Below, piece after piece: positions 39,421-53,100 of a stretch of 64,000 nt of DNA. This DNA comes from Gadus chalcogrammus. Taxonomy: Eukaryota; Chordata; Actinopteri; Gadiformes; Gadidae. The position numbers and the translations under genes were made by a program. Numbering within the stretch: position 1 is the stretch's first letter; each line of letters opens with the position of its first letter. The notes under the pieces are model-generated. The model was given only the letters and a program-made list of their open reading frames with translations, did no database searches and was not told where the DNA came from. The stretch is taken from NCBI RefSeq assembly GCF_026213295.1, contig NC_079417.1, forward strand, positions 1,533,154-1,597,153. The letters run 5' to 3'.

Positions 39421-42400
39421 TGTTCCTGTCAATCTCCGCTTACGAAACCACTTGGGCTCATTTCACAATAAAAGCGCCACACATTGTTAGAGGATTAAGT
39501 TTCATCATGGCAGAAGACAGTCCCATGCTCTTGTTCACAAACACAGGCTCCCTACCTCTCCATCTCCTTCGTCCTCACTCTACACAGAACACATTCAGGG
39601 AGAAATAAAACAAATCATTGGTTCTTCATATTTGTAGATGAGCTCCACTTTGTCCCATTCGCTGTCCTGCCTGTTCCCCCTCGCAGCGCTGTGAGGCCTG
39701 CCCGTGTGAGTAGGCCCTCCCGTGTGGACGGGCCGGTTTTCTCTTCCTCACCAGAAGGCCTCGTGTCAGAGGTCACGGCTAACATCTGGTTTCTATACAT
39801 TGCGCCTCCCTAACGAGCATCCTAACCCCTGCTGGGCAGTCACCGCTAACGGCTGCCTCTATGTTACATCACATTTATTAAAGTGATTGAAACTATTAAA
39901 CCTTTGGCCAAAGTGACATACAGTAAGTTCTAACCCCAAAAGTGCAGGAATCCTTTGAGTACAAACAGCTTATCTGTGTGTCTGAGGGGTCATGCCGGGG
40001 TGGGGTCCGGCCCCAGAACGTGACGGTTCCAGACCCCCTGTCCCTGTCCGGGCCAGGGTACAGACCCACGGACACGCGGACGGGCTCCGACTCCCGGTAC
40101 GGAGGGGCAGCTCTGAGAGGCACACTACAGGGTGGGACGGGCGCGGCTTACGTCAGTGATCATCTTCCCGCGGGTTTTGTTCCTCTCGCGGTGGTTGGCC
40201 CTCTTCTGCCTCTGCTGTAGCACCCTCTCCCGCGTGGTGCGGTACTCCAGGGCGAACTCGCTCAGGATCTTGCTGAAGTGGTGGATGCTGACCTTGCGGA
40301 TGGCGTAGGTGGGGTGGCCCAGGAACAGCAGGAAGGCGTGGAACCTGCGGGCGGGCACACCGTGAGCACCACCATATATAACATACTAATATTCTAATAG
40401 ACTGATGTCATATCCTCTGGTGGAGATCCACTGGAAACACAGACATGGACGAGGTTTGAGTTGGTGACGCATACAAAATAAGTTTTTCAATTTCCATATG
40501 CAGAACAAATTGCAATAAATCAAATGCGACTTCAAAGTACAAATGGACCTACTGACTATTCTGGGATGTACAATGTTGACGGGTGCAAGTATTGTGCGTG
40601 TGTGTTAGGGCTGCTCATGATATTTGATCTTTCCGTCATAAAATATGACAATGTGGTATTTACACGTCCATCGATATGAATATCGCACTTGCGTGTATCA
40701 TAATTTCGACACGCAACAATTTATCGTTCAGCCCTAGTGCGTGGTGCGTATATGTATGTATTGACTCACCTATTGACTATTCTCCGATGTACGATCATCA
40801 GGATGATTATTCTCTCGGCGCAGTCTTTCAGGAAGTCGGACATCTTCTGCTTCAGGGCTGGCTTCATCTCGTGTTTGGCGATGACCTTCAGGTGGTCCCA
40901 GGATGCTTTGCACCGTCGCTCCATCTGGACCAGATTATCCTGGAGCTGGTCAAAATCCACCTGGGAGGAGCCATGCAAATAATAATTATTGTATGTTGTA
41001 CGTCCTGGCACTTAGAAATGGTACTTAGCATTGTGTAGCATCTTATCCTAGCTGTCGGTAGTATGCAGGGAATTGGTTTAACCTAGTGATGGTTAGTGCT
41101 TGGCACTTGGTTTCTTGAACATCCTAACTGTACCGACAGCGATACATTGTTGTATCTCTTCTTCTATGTACTGCAAGTTATTGCAAGTCGCTTTGGATGA
41201 AAGCATCGTCTTAATGCCCAAAACTAAATGTAAATATCTCTGTCTAGGTTTAGGGTAAGATGCATATATTACGGACAGACCGATGTTTAGTAAAAGTTAA
41301 ACAAACAAAACGCTTTTTAGTTTGGCTGACCTTTGCCGAGCGAGTTATGGCGCCAATCTCAGAATACAGGTCGGAACTCTCTGGAAACTTGTCGACCACG
41401 ATGGAGCAGACGTGGTGGAGGAGCGACTGCTTGTGGACCGTGTCCTTCACCTCCGGAACCTTCTCCAGGTAGCTCAGCTCGAAGCCCTTTGCCTGCAGAG
41501 GGACCACAGAGAACTTACTCACAATACACACGCACAATACATATACACAATACATACTTACACACAATACATTCATACGTACGTACAGTACGTACGTACA
41601 TACTCAAAATAAATACTAAGTAGCATTTGTAGCTAGCTGATGTTAACTATATTATACTATGCTTACATGACATTATATTGATATTATATTTTGAGAGACA
41701 GAGAGGGCGTTTCCTCACATTGGTGCCGTTCAGGAAGTTGCCGATGGACAGCAGCGTTCCCAGAATGCAGCGCAGCGTCTTGTTCTTCTCTAATTGGTCC
41801 ATCCCTTCCTTCAGGTCCTGAAGAGGCTCGGCCACTTCCTGTAAGAGCAGGAAGAGCCAACCGTTACAGAGGTGAACAACATGTCACCTGCTTCCGTCTG
41901 CAGAGCTGGCTGCAGGTCCGGTCTGCTCCTGGAGTCAGGGACCATGACTAAAGCGACTCAGTGTTCATCAGGAGACACAGGAGTCACCTCTTACCTGATA
42001 CATCCTCCCTGCAGCCTGCCTAGGGTGAGTGTGAGGGTTAGGATCAGGGTGAGGGTGAGGTTTAGGATGAGGGTGAGGATGTGGGTGAGGTTTAGGGTGA
42101 GGGTGAGAGTTATGATGAGGTTTAGGGTAAGGGTTATCCTAGGGGAATCCTAATGTACGTGTCAGGTAAGGCGTCAGACCTTCTCGATGACCTCGTAGTC
42201 CATCTTGAAGGCCCAGAGCTGCAGGCGGGCCGACAGCTCGGTGATGGAGGACAGCGTGAGGAGGAACTGCTCTGCGCTGCCCAGGGGCACCTCGGGGTTC
42301 CCCAGCTGGGCCTCCTGGATCCGCTGCTTCTCCTCCTCGCTGGGGGTCATGGTCAGGATTTTCTGGGGGACAGGAGGAGCAGAGGAGGCGTTAAGGAGAC

Positions 42401-45400
42401 TTCAGCTCTGGAGGTAGAGCGGGTAGGTTGCTAGTTTGATCCGCGGAGTGTCAAGGTGGCCCTGATCAAGGCACCTCACCCTAACTGCTCCTAATGATCT
42501 GGCTGTCGCATGCATGGTTGAAACCGCCGTCGGTGTGTGAGTGATTGTTAGGCAATATTGTAATATTGTCTTCCATTTATTGTTTAGACTGGGAAAAACG
42601 ATAGAACTAAGAAATGGCAAAAAGGGATGCAGCCTCCACTTACTGTGGAGGATTAAAGGTGCTGTAGGTATAATTTAGGAGCCATCATTTCAGTTGGTTT
42701 TGCTGGAAACGGCTGAGCCAACCAACGGCTGTGATTGAGTGAAATGCTCTGTTTGAATATCTGCTGCTAGTTGACTAGATGCATCTCCATGAGGTCATTT
42801 CGATTTCCAGACGGCTGCTGGAGTATTTCTGACCAATCAGGGCTCTACCCCGTTTTCTGCTCTCTCTCTCTTGGTTCCTTCCTCAGGCTTTAACCTGATC
42901 CATCATCATCCCAATTAATCAGCGTGAAGGAGTAGAAGGAAATCGAATGAGTTAAGTGAGATTGGTTTGGATTTCGTGGAGCATCATTTAGTGACGCAAA
43001 CCGCACGGCGCTATGTGAGGTACGTTCAGGATCCCTGGACTCCACATCCCGAACCGCCCTCTCCCTCACCTCGATGCCCTCCTTGTTTAGGGCGTACTCG
43101 TCGAAGTTGAGGATGGCGGTCTTGATGGTGCGGGGCGGCGGCAGCACGGTCAGGCCAATGTTGATGGCGTTGCTTCGCTTGGAGTCCAGAACGATGATTT
43201 CTTGTCGTTTGCCGTCAACGGCAGCTTTCTACAAATGTCAGTATATAACATGAGGTGAAATGTTAATTACATCAAAAACACACACACACATCCCTCTCGT
43301 AATCTCAACCAATACAGCATGTTCTGGGTCTTCAAGGGTCAAGACCCTGTCTAGCTAAAATACTGCATAGGAGGGCATGGGTCTGGGGCGGTCTGGGGAG
43401 GTCTGAGAAGTCTTGGGACAGTCTGGGTGTTCTAGGAAGGTCTGTGATGTGGGGAGCTCAGAGAGCAGCTCGACAGAGACTGAGATCTCATCAATCAGTC
43501 CAGTCTTGATGCTCTAACACCTCTAGTGAACATGGTACAGATGGGCCACCCTGACAGGAAACATAACAGGAGACAAGAGGGATAACAAACTGACTAACAG
43601 TCTAACGTCTTCATGAACATCGATCAACCCTCAGCGCGATAAACAAAGACCCATGCGCGGTGTATGTGTGGACCTTGGTGACGGGGAGGTCCTTGGACTT
43701 GGACTCAAACAGCTGCTCCAGCTTGGAGGTGTCCAGCTTCACCGGGTCCAGCTTGGACCACAGCGACTCCCGGCAGCTGGAGTGGCTCTGGAACTGCCGG
43801 TCGGCCGGCCGCACCTCGTTCCAGAACAGCCGGATGGTCTTCTTCTTCTTCTGGAACAGCGGGGCCTCCCCCGCCCGGCCCGGCCCGGACGTCGGGGTCT
43901 GGAGAGGGGGTGGAGGGGGGCAGCCGTGCGGCAGTGGCGGGGCGGGAGGGGCGGAGTTACAGGGGTATTGGGGTGGCGGGGGCGGAGGGGGCGGGGCCGA
44001 GAGGCTGCCGGAGCCCATCACGCCGTCCAGGTCCAGGATGTCCTGGTCGTCTTCCTCCCCCAGGTCGGTGAAGTCCATCTCCTTGATGCGCAGCTCCCGG
44101 GGGACCGCCATCAGCTGGTCCCAGATGTAGTCCGACTCCTTCTTAGGGGGCGGGGGCGGGGCCCCGGCCGCAGGGGGCGGGGCCTGCTCCCTGGAGGGGG
44201 CGTCGGCCTCCGGGGGGGACATCAGGCCCTTCACCAGGTCCCCGAAGCGCTCGGCAGTCGCCCGCACGCTGCCCTGGTTCTCCAGGGGCCCGACCTCCAC
44301 CCTCCTCAGGCCCTCCTCCCGGGCCTGCCGATGCGCCTCCAGGGTGGAGATCCGGGAGGCCAGGCTGGTGGAGGGCGGGGCCTGGTCGCCCCGCCCCTCC
44401 TCTGTCTGGGCGGGGCCTACGGCGGCTCCGCCCTCGCCGCCGGTGCCAGCGCTCTGGGAGAACAGCATGTCCAGCATGAAGCGCTTCTTGTTCAGGATCC
44501 CGCTGCTCTGCTCGTTGACGTTGGAGTCCGTCAGACGCGCCGACCAGGGTCCTGGGGTCGGACGGAGGGGGGAGGAGGAAGAGGAGGAAGAGGGCGTGGC
44601 ACGTGTTAGCCTGTTAGCACCAGAGAAAAACTAATGACGGTTTACATTTAGGGCGTTTAGCAGACGCTTTTATCCAAAGCGACTTGCATTCAGTACATTT
44701 GTCAGCCGAAGGAGAAACAACAATATGTCGCCGTCGGTGCAGTAAGGACGTTCATAGAACCAAGTGCCAAGCACTGACGATCACTTGGCTAACCCATTCC
44801 CCTATACAACAGAGATAGCTAGGATAACGAGTGTAGACTGTGAGACCGGGGATTCCTGAACATGTGACCTTCATCAGTTAGGGTGAGCTAGCGCAAACCT
44901 ATCCCCTACCGTAGCGTACTGCTGTCAGGGTCAGGGGTCTTCTGATGGGGGAGTCGTACCTGCTTCGATGTCCCTGGTGACCCGCTCCTCCCGCTCCTCC
45001 CGCTCCAGGGTGCTGCTGGCCGACGAGATGCTGGAGGCGGAGCAGTTGTCCTTCTCGTTCACCTCCTCGTTCTGTCGCTCCTTCTCGCTCAGCAGAATGC
45101 TCTCCTCTACGTCCCTTTCCACCGCATGCTCCTTCTCCTCCTTCTCCTGCTCCACCTTCTCCTCCTTCTCTTCCTTCTCCTTCTCCTCTTCTTCCTCCTT
45201 CTTCTCCTTCTCCTCCTCCACCTTCTCCTTCTCCTCCTCCACCTTCTCCTTCTCCTCCTCCACCTTCTCCTGCTCCTCCTCTAACCCAACCTCCTCCTCC
45301 TCCTCATGCTGCTGCTGCTGTGCTCCCATTGGATCCGAGCCGCCAACCTCCTCCTTCGCTTCTCCCAGAACCTCATTGTCCTGGACCTCCTCCTTTGCTA

Positions 45401-47115
45401 CCACTGCCTCTTTCACATTCGGTTGCTGCTCCTCTAGTGCCTCCTCCTCCTCCTCCTCGTCCTCCTCCAGAGGTCCTGACAGCTCATCGTCAGACCCTGG
45501 GAGTGGAGCTCCGCTCTCCTCAGTCTGGACGTCAGTCTGGACCTCCGTCTGGACCTCCGTCTGGACCTCCGTCTGGACCTCAGTCCCGTCCTCAGCCTCA
45601 GCAGGCGGCTCCCGAGGGTCCGTCTGCTGCCCGTCTGCTGGTTCTGAAGGAGGAGGAGGTTCTGAGGCTGGTGCTTGCGGACCTATTGGAGAAGACTCCA
45701 GGGCCACTTGAGAGACACACTCCGCTACCAGAGCTAGAAGCAAAAGAGACACATCAAGCTTCATCAGTTACTTTGACCTTGGTTGTCTTGAAAGGCGCCT
45801 CTAAATTAAATGTATTATTATTATTATTATTACTTCTCAGACAGAAGATTTAAAGAACAAACTTCTCTCAGTGACTAATCACCAGTTTATGAGACCTAGT
45901 CATCCCAAGACAAAACCTATTCATACCCGAATAAAATGCCTTTGAACAAGTCCCAAGAATTCAACCTATTCCGAATAAAAACTGCTGTCGCTTCTTGTTT
46001 CGTTGACTCGTGACGTCAGCTAACCCATGGACCAATCAGGGGCCTGGATACCTGGGGGGTGGGGGGGGGGGGGGTTCTGAGGTCACTGAACCCACACCGT
46101 ACCTGATGGGCAGCAGGAGCTGGTGACTCTGGATACCGCTGAGACCACGGGTGAGGGGAAGACCCGTGAAGAGAAGACGACAGGTGAGGGGGAGACGGGT
46201 GAGGGGAAGACCCGTGAAGAGAAGACGACAGGTGAGGGGGAGACGGGTGAGGGGGAAAAAGGTGAGGGGGAGGCGACAGGGGAAGGGGAGACAGGTGAGG
46301 GGGAGACGACAGGTGATGGGTGGGCGACACGTGAGGGGGAGGTGACAGGGGAAGGGGAGACAGGTGAGGGGGAGACGACAGGTGATGGGTGGGCGACACG
46401 TGAGGGGGAGGTGACAGGGGAAGGGGAGACAGGTGAGGGGGAGACGACAGGTGATGGGCGGGCGACACGTGAGGGGGAGACGACAGGTGTGGGTGAGACA
46501 TGTGAGGGGGAGACGACAGGTGAGGGGGAGATGACAGGTGAGGTGGAGACGGGTAAGGATGAGACACGTGAAGGGGAGGCGACAGGGGACGGTGTCGTGC
46601 ATCGAGACACACAGCGACTGCTGGGGTTGGAGCTCAGACACAGCGTGATCTCTGTCCGCCCTCTGATTGGTGGTCTGGGAAGACCCTCCACCCGCTCAGC
46701 TGCTTTGACCCTGGAGGACGGACACACACAAGCACACACACACATACACGCATGCACACACACACACAGGCACACACACGGACACCAACACATTCGAAAT
46801 ATGAATAAAGATGAAGGGAAAACGGCACAAAGCATTTACTGAATATCAGGATGTATCAAGAATGTTGCACACACACACATTTCAGGAGAGCTAACCTCAC
46901 CTCAACTTTTTAATCCTGTGACACAGCGCTACAGCGCCCCCTAGTGACTCAGCACCCACAGTGCCTCGGATAGGACTGTTTCATGCGCCAGTACCCACGG
47001 CAACCCCGTAATGAAGCACTACGTATTACATTACAGCGCTTATTTTGTTCTAGATACAATGTCCGGTTTGGTATAAGCATGGCTCGCGTCGATGGTCACC
47101 GCTCACACACTCACA

Positions 47116-47153
<38 letters not shown>

Positions 47154-50100
47154 TACAGAAGCACATTTAGACACACATAGACACACTCATATCTATCCAT
47201 ACATACATACACACACACACACACACATGCAGCCACACATACACACAAACACACATGGAACACATTTACGCCAGAATGCAATCTCACACCTTGTCCTGTT
47301 AGATTTGAGACGTCTTAATGTCTCAAAGCTGAACTGTTAGCTATTAAACTTCTTAATGTGTGAAAGCCAAACTTTTGGCTTTGAGGTGTCTCAATGTGTT
47401 GATGCCAAACAGGCCCAGAGCGGTCCTGACACCTATAATTCTACCTGCGTCGGGGTGGAAGTTAGTTTACATCTGTTTCCAATGAGGAACGATCGACTTC
47501 AAAGCATTCATGGAGCAACAGAGGTGTCATGGTAGATTCCTCTGCTACCACAGAGCTGCGAGGATGTGGGACTCACCTCTCTTCCCCGGTCGGACGGCTC
47601 TCTCCCCTCTTCTCAATGAAGTCTTGACTGAGAGAAACAGATAAAGAGAAAATCTGAATGAGATATATTTTAAGATATCCCTCTCACGCATTTCAAGATC
47701 ATGATTTATTCTGTGTTCCTGTACGTTGAACCTCGGCTACACTTCTGCTACACTGCATAGCTTACCCTCAACCTCACCCCTTCATATCTAACCCTAGATA
47801 TCAAACCCTAACCCCTTCATATCTAACCCTCATCCTGTTATCTACCCCTCACCCTTCATCTTACCCTAACCCTTCATATCTAACCCTAACCATTCATATC
47901 TAACCCTCACCCCTTCATATCTAACCCTAACCCTACTCCCTCTACATATCATATTGCTCATTGTGAGTCAAAGCCACTTGTAAAGCTATATCCCAGTAGT
48001 TAAATCAGCCCGGCCAGTCTCTGTGCAGCAACCCTGGATGAGCCTGGGGACAACAGACCCATCACCTGCAGCTGTTTGACTCCCCGGCTCTCAGAGCTGA
48101 ACCCTAACTCCTACACTCCTGCTGGGATCCAGCATGTGTTTGACAACCAAGACAGAAACGTGACTCTGATCAGACCCAGGGAAATAAGATAATAGTTGAC
48201 AGATGCAACGCAGAACTCAATCAAACAAGAGCACTGCGGTGGAACCCCTTGATCAGTTTCTGTGTGAGATGTGTACGATGTCAGATGTGGATCTCAGTCT
48301 TTAGTGTCTGGGTGAATATGGGCTCTGGACTCACTTCAGGCGGTTCCTTTCTTCCCACGCGATCCGCTGCAGGCGTTCCTCTCGGTCGTGACGCCTCCTC
48401 TCTCTCTCTGCGGTCAGGGTCTCCTGATGCTGGCGGTACGAGGAGGAGAGCAGATCTCCTAAAGACGGTCTGGAACACCCAACCAACACAGGTCCCACTT
48501 CAGTGGTCACACCTTAAAACCAAGACCCGCTAATCTGACTCCACTCTTTGCTGTATTTATTAATTCATTACGTCAGAGACTTGGCAGAAGTGGCTGACGG
48601 TGCTGTTTTTGAATCAAGGGCCTGTCCACAGATTCAGTGGGACTTGAACCGAGAACCTTCATACTCTATCCAGTAAAAGAGCCTGATCCTTTGGGCTATA
48701 CGTAACATATGATCTATCAGATCTGCTCTTCTCCACATTAGGGAAGAACTGCTCCACAACGGTAGAACGTTAAAGACATCAGACCTGTCGGGCGTGGCCT
48801 CAGGCGTCGGCGGGGCGCTGGTGTTGAAGCGGCGGGGGGGTGTGGTCGGAGCGCTGGCCAGGCACTGGTGCCGTCCCGGGTACGGCGTACCGTTCCCGAT
48901 TATCCTGGAAAGGAAGATCAATAATTAAACTAAAGCATGCCTTTTGGTCTCTTAATACCCGGACAGGTGCCCAGTTCTGCCTGCGCTCTGGACACTGCAG
49001 CCACGGCGTAAGGGGGTGTGTCCAGTGTGTGTTTGGAGATACTGTGTGGATCTTAGTGAGCGGTCTGGCTTGAACAAAGCGTTTCTTTAAGTCTGGCGGA
49101 TCACCTTGACATGCCGTTCATTAGAATTCATACTTTGTTCCAACAGATCCGTAATGTGAAACCCTGTGCGGGGATACTGTTGTTCCTCGGTGAAGGGTGT
49201 CTGACACTGGCATGCTCATTCATGCTTTTGCGTGTGGCGGTGAGGAAACGGCCTCACTCAAGCCAAGCAGGGGTTTAAACAGCTTGCTTGGTAGCAAAAA
49301 AGATTTCTCAGCAGTCCTGCAGCTTTAGTCAGTCTAACCAAATGCAGAAGCACAAGCTTAACGGTATCGAGAGCATCGGACCAACAGAGCCCCCAGGAGG
49401 CACATGAGACCTGGAGGTCTCAGATACTCCTGCACCCAAGGGATGCCGAGAGGTGCATTTACCTTATAGCTGTGTAAGACGTGTGCAGTCTGTTTGTCTT
49501 ACTGCAGAGCATAATGATGGGGGAAAGAGAGAAGACAGAGGATAGTCTGAGGAGCTGAAGGAACATTAAGCACAGATACAAGGATAAGGAAAGGAAAGCA
49601 TGTTGAGTTTAAGGAAAGGAAAGGAGGAGGGCAGCAGAGTTGCAGGACAACTGAACCTAATTGGTGCAAGGCGGAAACTACGAACAAATTAGCTGAGAGG
49701 AAACAGAGGAAAAGACTTGAAAGAACTGTCGTCCAGGTTCTAATCGTTCTAGGGGAGTAACACATGACTTCTCATGTGTTTGAATGCCACAATTGAAAAA
49801 AAACAACAAGCAGTGTATGTCAGACATGCATTGTCTTGTGCAGGTATAAATTCCTGCCTTTCAGTAGGTACAACATTAACTGAGACGTCTAGTTGAAACC
49901 CAACCCAACATCTGACCGTCAAGTAGGAGTGGATCTTCTGAACAAGCTTCTAGGAATGAGGCTAACACTTAGATGTTCATTCTGAGGACTAGCCTGAAAC
50001 CCTGAGGACTACCCTGAGGTCTACCCTGAAGCCTATCATGAGACCTATCCCCAGGTTCCCCAGAGACTTTTGCTGATACCCGAGGCCTTCCCTGATTCCC

Positions 50101-53100
50101 TTAAACTTATGATGCCGACCCCGATACCCTGATGCCTACCCTGATACCCTGAGACTTATGCTGAGGCCTAACCTGATAACCTGAGACTAGCAGCAGTCAA
50201 TATGCTAGTAGTGCCACAAGACATCAGTGTGCTGTGCATTCTCAGACGTGTTGTGTCAATGTGTGTCACATGGAATGGGTCTCTACTGGAAAAAACCTGA
50301 CCAGTGGAACCACAACAGACACTATATGGCTGATTATTGACCACGGATCCAGAAGAGGACAGATTACAAGAACGTTCCATCATCTTCCCATTGTCTCCAT
50401 CACTCCTAGGCCAATAGGGATCGTGGACTCAGTCAGCACTGGTGCACTAAACCTAATTTTATCTCATGAAGAATATATCGGTAACGAGACAGGAAACACT
50501 ACGTTACTGCTCCCCTCAGACCTCCTTATTTCCGGCCCAGACGCTGTGCAGTCCCGCCCCCGGAGGTCTGGCTATGGCCTGGTCTAACTTCTGGATCCGA
50601 GGTAAGCACCCTCCCTGACCCCGTTCAGGGGAGTTGTGTCGGGGGAGATGAGGACCATGCATCCAAGAGTAAAGCCCCAACGAGGTGACCTCTACATCAG
50701 GGGCTCAACTAGGAGGACACAAGACAAGGTCAGGGGTACGACTACCGAGTGAGGAAGGGGGAACATACTGACGGGTGAGGAGTAAACCTTCCGACCTAGA
50801 GTACCTGCGTGTTCCTCCCTGTCTACTGGGTTCAGTGACTGGGAAACTCTCCCAGGCTGCCTCATCATCATCATCCTCCTCCCCCTCTTCCTCCTCATCC
50901 TCTTCGTCTTCCTCCTCCTCTTCCTCATCTCTGGGATGGAAAAAGGAGTGGTGTAGGATGGATGGAGGGGAAGGAGGAGGGAGGACAAGAGGAGTTCAAC
51001 AGGGACAACAGTGTAAAAAGACAAGAGAAAATGACCCGGAAATGACAAAACACAGAGATTCCTCATCACGTAATGAGGATGGAATGAGACACTACGGAAG
51101 GAACGACGGAAAGTGTCTCCTGATTCCTGTGTGACCTAACCCTCACTCTGACCTATGTGACCTATATGATATAACCCTAAACCCAACCCTGACCTTTTTG
51201 AAATAACTCTAACCTGTATGCATTACCTTAAACATAACCCTGACCGATTTGACCTTACCCATACCCCTGACCTATTGACCTATCCCTAACCCGTGATCTA
51301 TATTACCTAACCCAAACCTAACCTTAACCTACAGGCCCCTGGCCTTCCCCCTGTGTACTCACTATGTTGTGGAGGGCGATGGAGGGCCCTGGCAAAGAAA
51401 GTCTAGTGTGAGCCAGTTAACCAGTAGGATCTGTCTGGGTCTCATTAGCAGCATATGGAACAGAGTAGGGCCCTCAAACCAGCGACGGTGGGGTATCCAA
51501 TACCCTCCTGGCATGTGTTCAACTCCACCTGCAGGAATGAGCAGGGCTGTTGGGCCTACCCCCTGACAAAAATAAGCTCCTTCCCCAGTCATTAACAGCC
51601 AAGGATCGGGAGCTACCAGAGGCAGCTTTAGGGGTCACTTCATCGGATAAAAATAATGTTTTCTACAACAAACCCTGACAACAGAACACAGTTCACCGGT
51701 CTTAAGCTGCAGGATCAGAGGGTTCTGGATTAGGGCTCAGTTCGACTCCAGTTCGACTCCTCAGTGAGGTTTGAAATAGGGTGGAGGGTTAGCAGAGGGG
51801 TATTCGGTCTTTAATGGATTGAAACACAACGGGTTTCCAATACGGAGCTCGTTAAGCACCTGCTCGTTAAACCGCTACGCCAAAACAGAAAAGGTAGCAA
51901 TAAAAGCTAATGGGGCAGATCTCATTATATTCTCGTTATACTTTAAACGAGGTGCTCGGCTATAGTATGTATCATACTAATAAATTATTATAGATTATAC
52001 CTGGCATAGGCTGGTGGAGAAAAACAAAATCAAACCAGAAACAGCTCAGTGCTGACCCCCTTAATGTGCAGCCCCCAAAAAGTAACCAATAAAAACCATG
52101 GCGGTCAAAGGTCGAAGCTGACGGAAGCTCCGCCCTCACCTCTCAGAGACGTCCGGGACACGCCCCCCGAAGGACAGGAAGCTAGCGCTGCTGCAGGGTG
52201 AGGCGGGGGCCGAGGAGTGGCCCCGCCCACTCTGCAGGGAGTGTCTCCGGCTGCGCCTCCGCTCCGCCCCCTGCGGGTCGCTGGCCACGCCCACACTGGC
52301 CACGCCCATGCCGGCTCCGCCCACACTGGCCCTGCGGCGCTGCTTACGGCCGCTGCCCCCCGCTGGGCCGCCTTCATCACCGTCCTCGCCACGCAGGGTC
52401 GTCTGCAGGGTGATACATGTTACGTTGTGAACAGGTCGATACATGTTACGTTGTGAACGGGTTGATACATGTTACGTTGTGAACGGGTCGATACATGTTA
52501 TGTTCTGTACGAGTTGATACATGTTATGTTCTTTTCGAGTTGATACATGTTATGTTCTGTACAGGTTAGTACACATCTTATGTTCTGTACGAGTTGATAC
52601 ATGTTATGTTCTGTATGAGGTGATACATGTTATGTTCTGTACAGGTTAGTACACATCTTATGTTCTGTACAGGTTGATACATGTTATGTTCTGTACAGGT
52701 GGGTTTACATGTTATGTTCGGTACAGGTTAGTTAACAGGTTATGTTCTGTCCATGTTAGTTTACATGTTAAGTTCTGTCCCGGTTAGTTAACATGTGATG
52801 TACCACTGACCTCGTAGATGTTGAACTGCTCCACGAGGTCCAGGTCGGTGCCCCTCCTGCTCAGGTGTCTCTGGGCCACGCCCTCCATGCCCTGCTCCTC
52901 CAGGCTGTCCACCATGTCGTAGTACGAGTCCTGGTCCGGCAGCCCGGCCAGAGTCTGAGACACACACAGGGACCACGGCACACACGCACACACAGGCAGA
53001 AGCACACACACACACACACACACAGGCAGAAGCACACACACAGGCAGAAACACACACACAGGCAGAAACAAACACACACACACACACACAGGCACAAAGG

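Noticed and set aside
48640..48720. tRNA-like sequence on the minus strand with A-box-like TAGCCCAAAGG and B-box-like GGTTCAAGTCC
   Set aside because: A D-arm can be drawn (AGCC/GGCT), but the T stem and acceptor stem do not pair, so it is at most a degraded tRNA or SINE remnant.
51362..51392. Possible extra fhod3 exon between 50930 and 52140 (acceptor ttgccag, donor gtgagt)
   Set aside because: It would be 26 nt and would break the frame with both neighbours.
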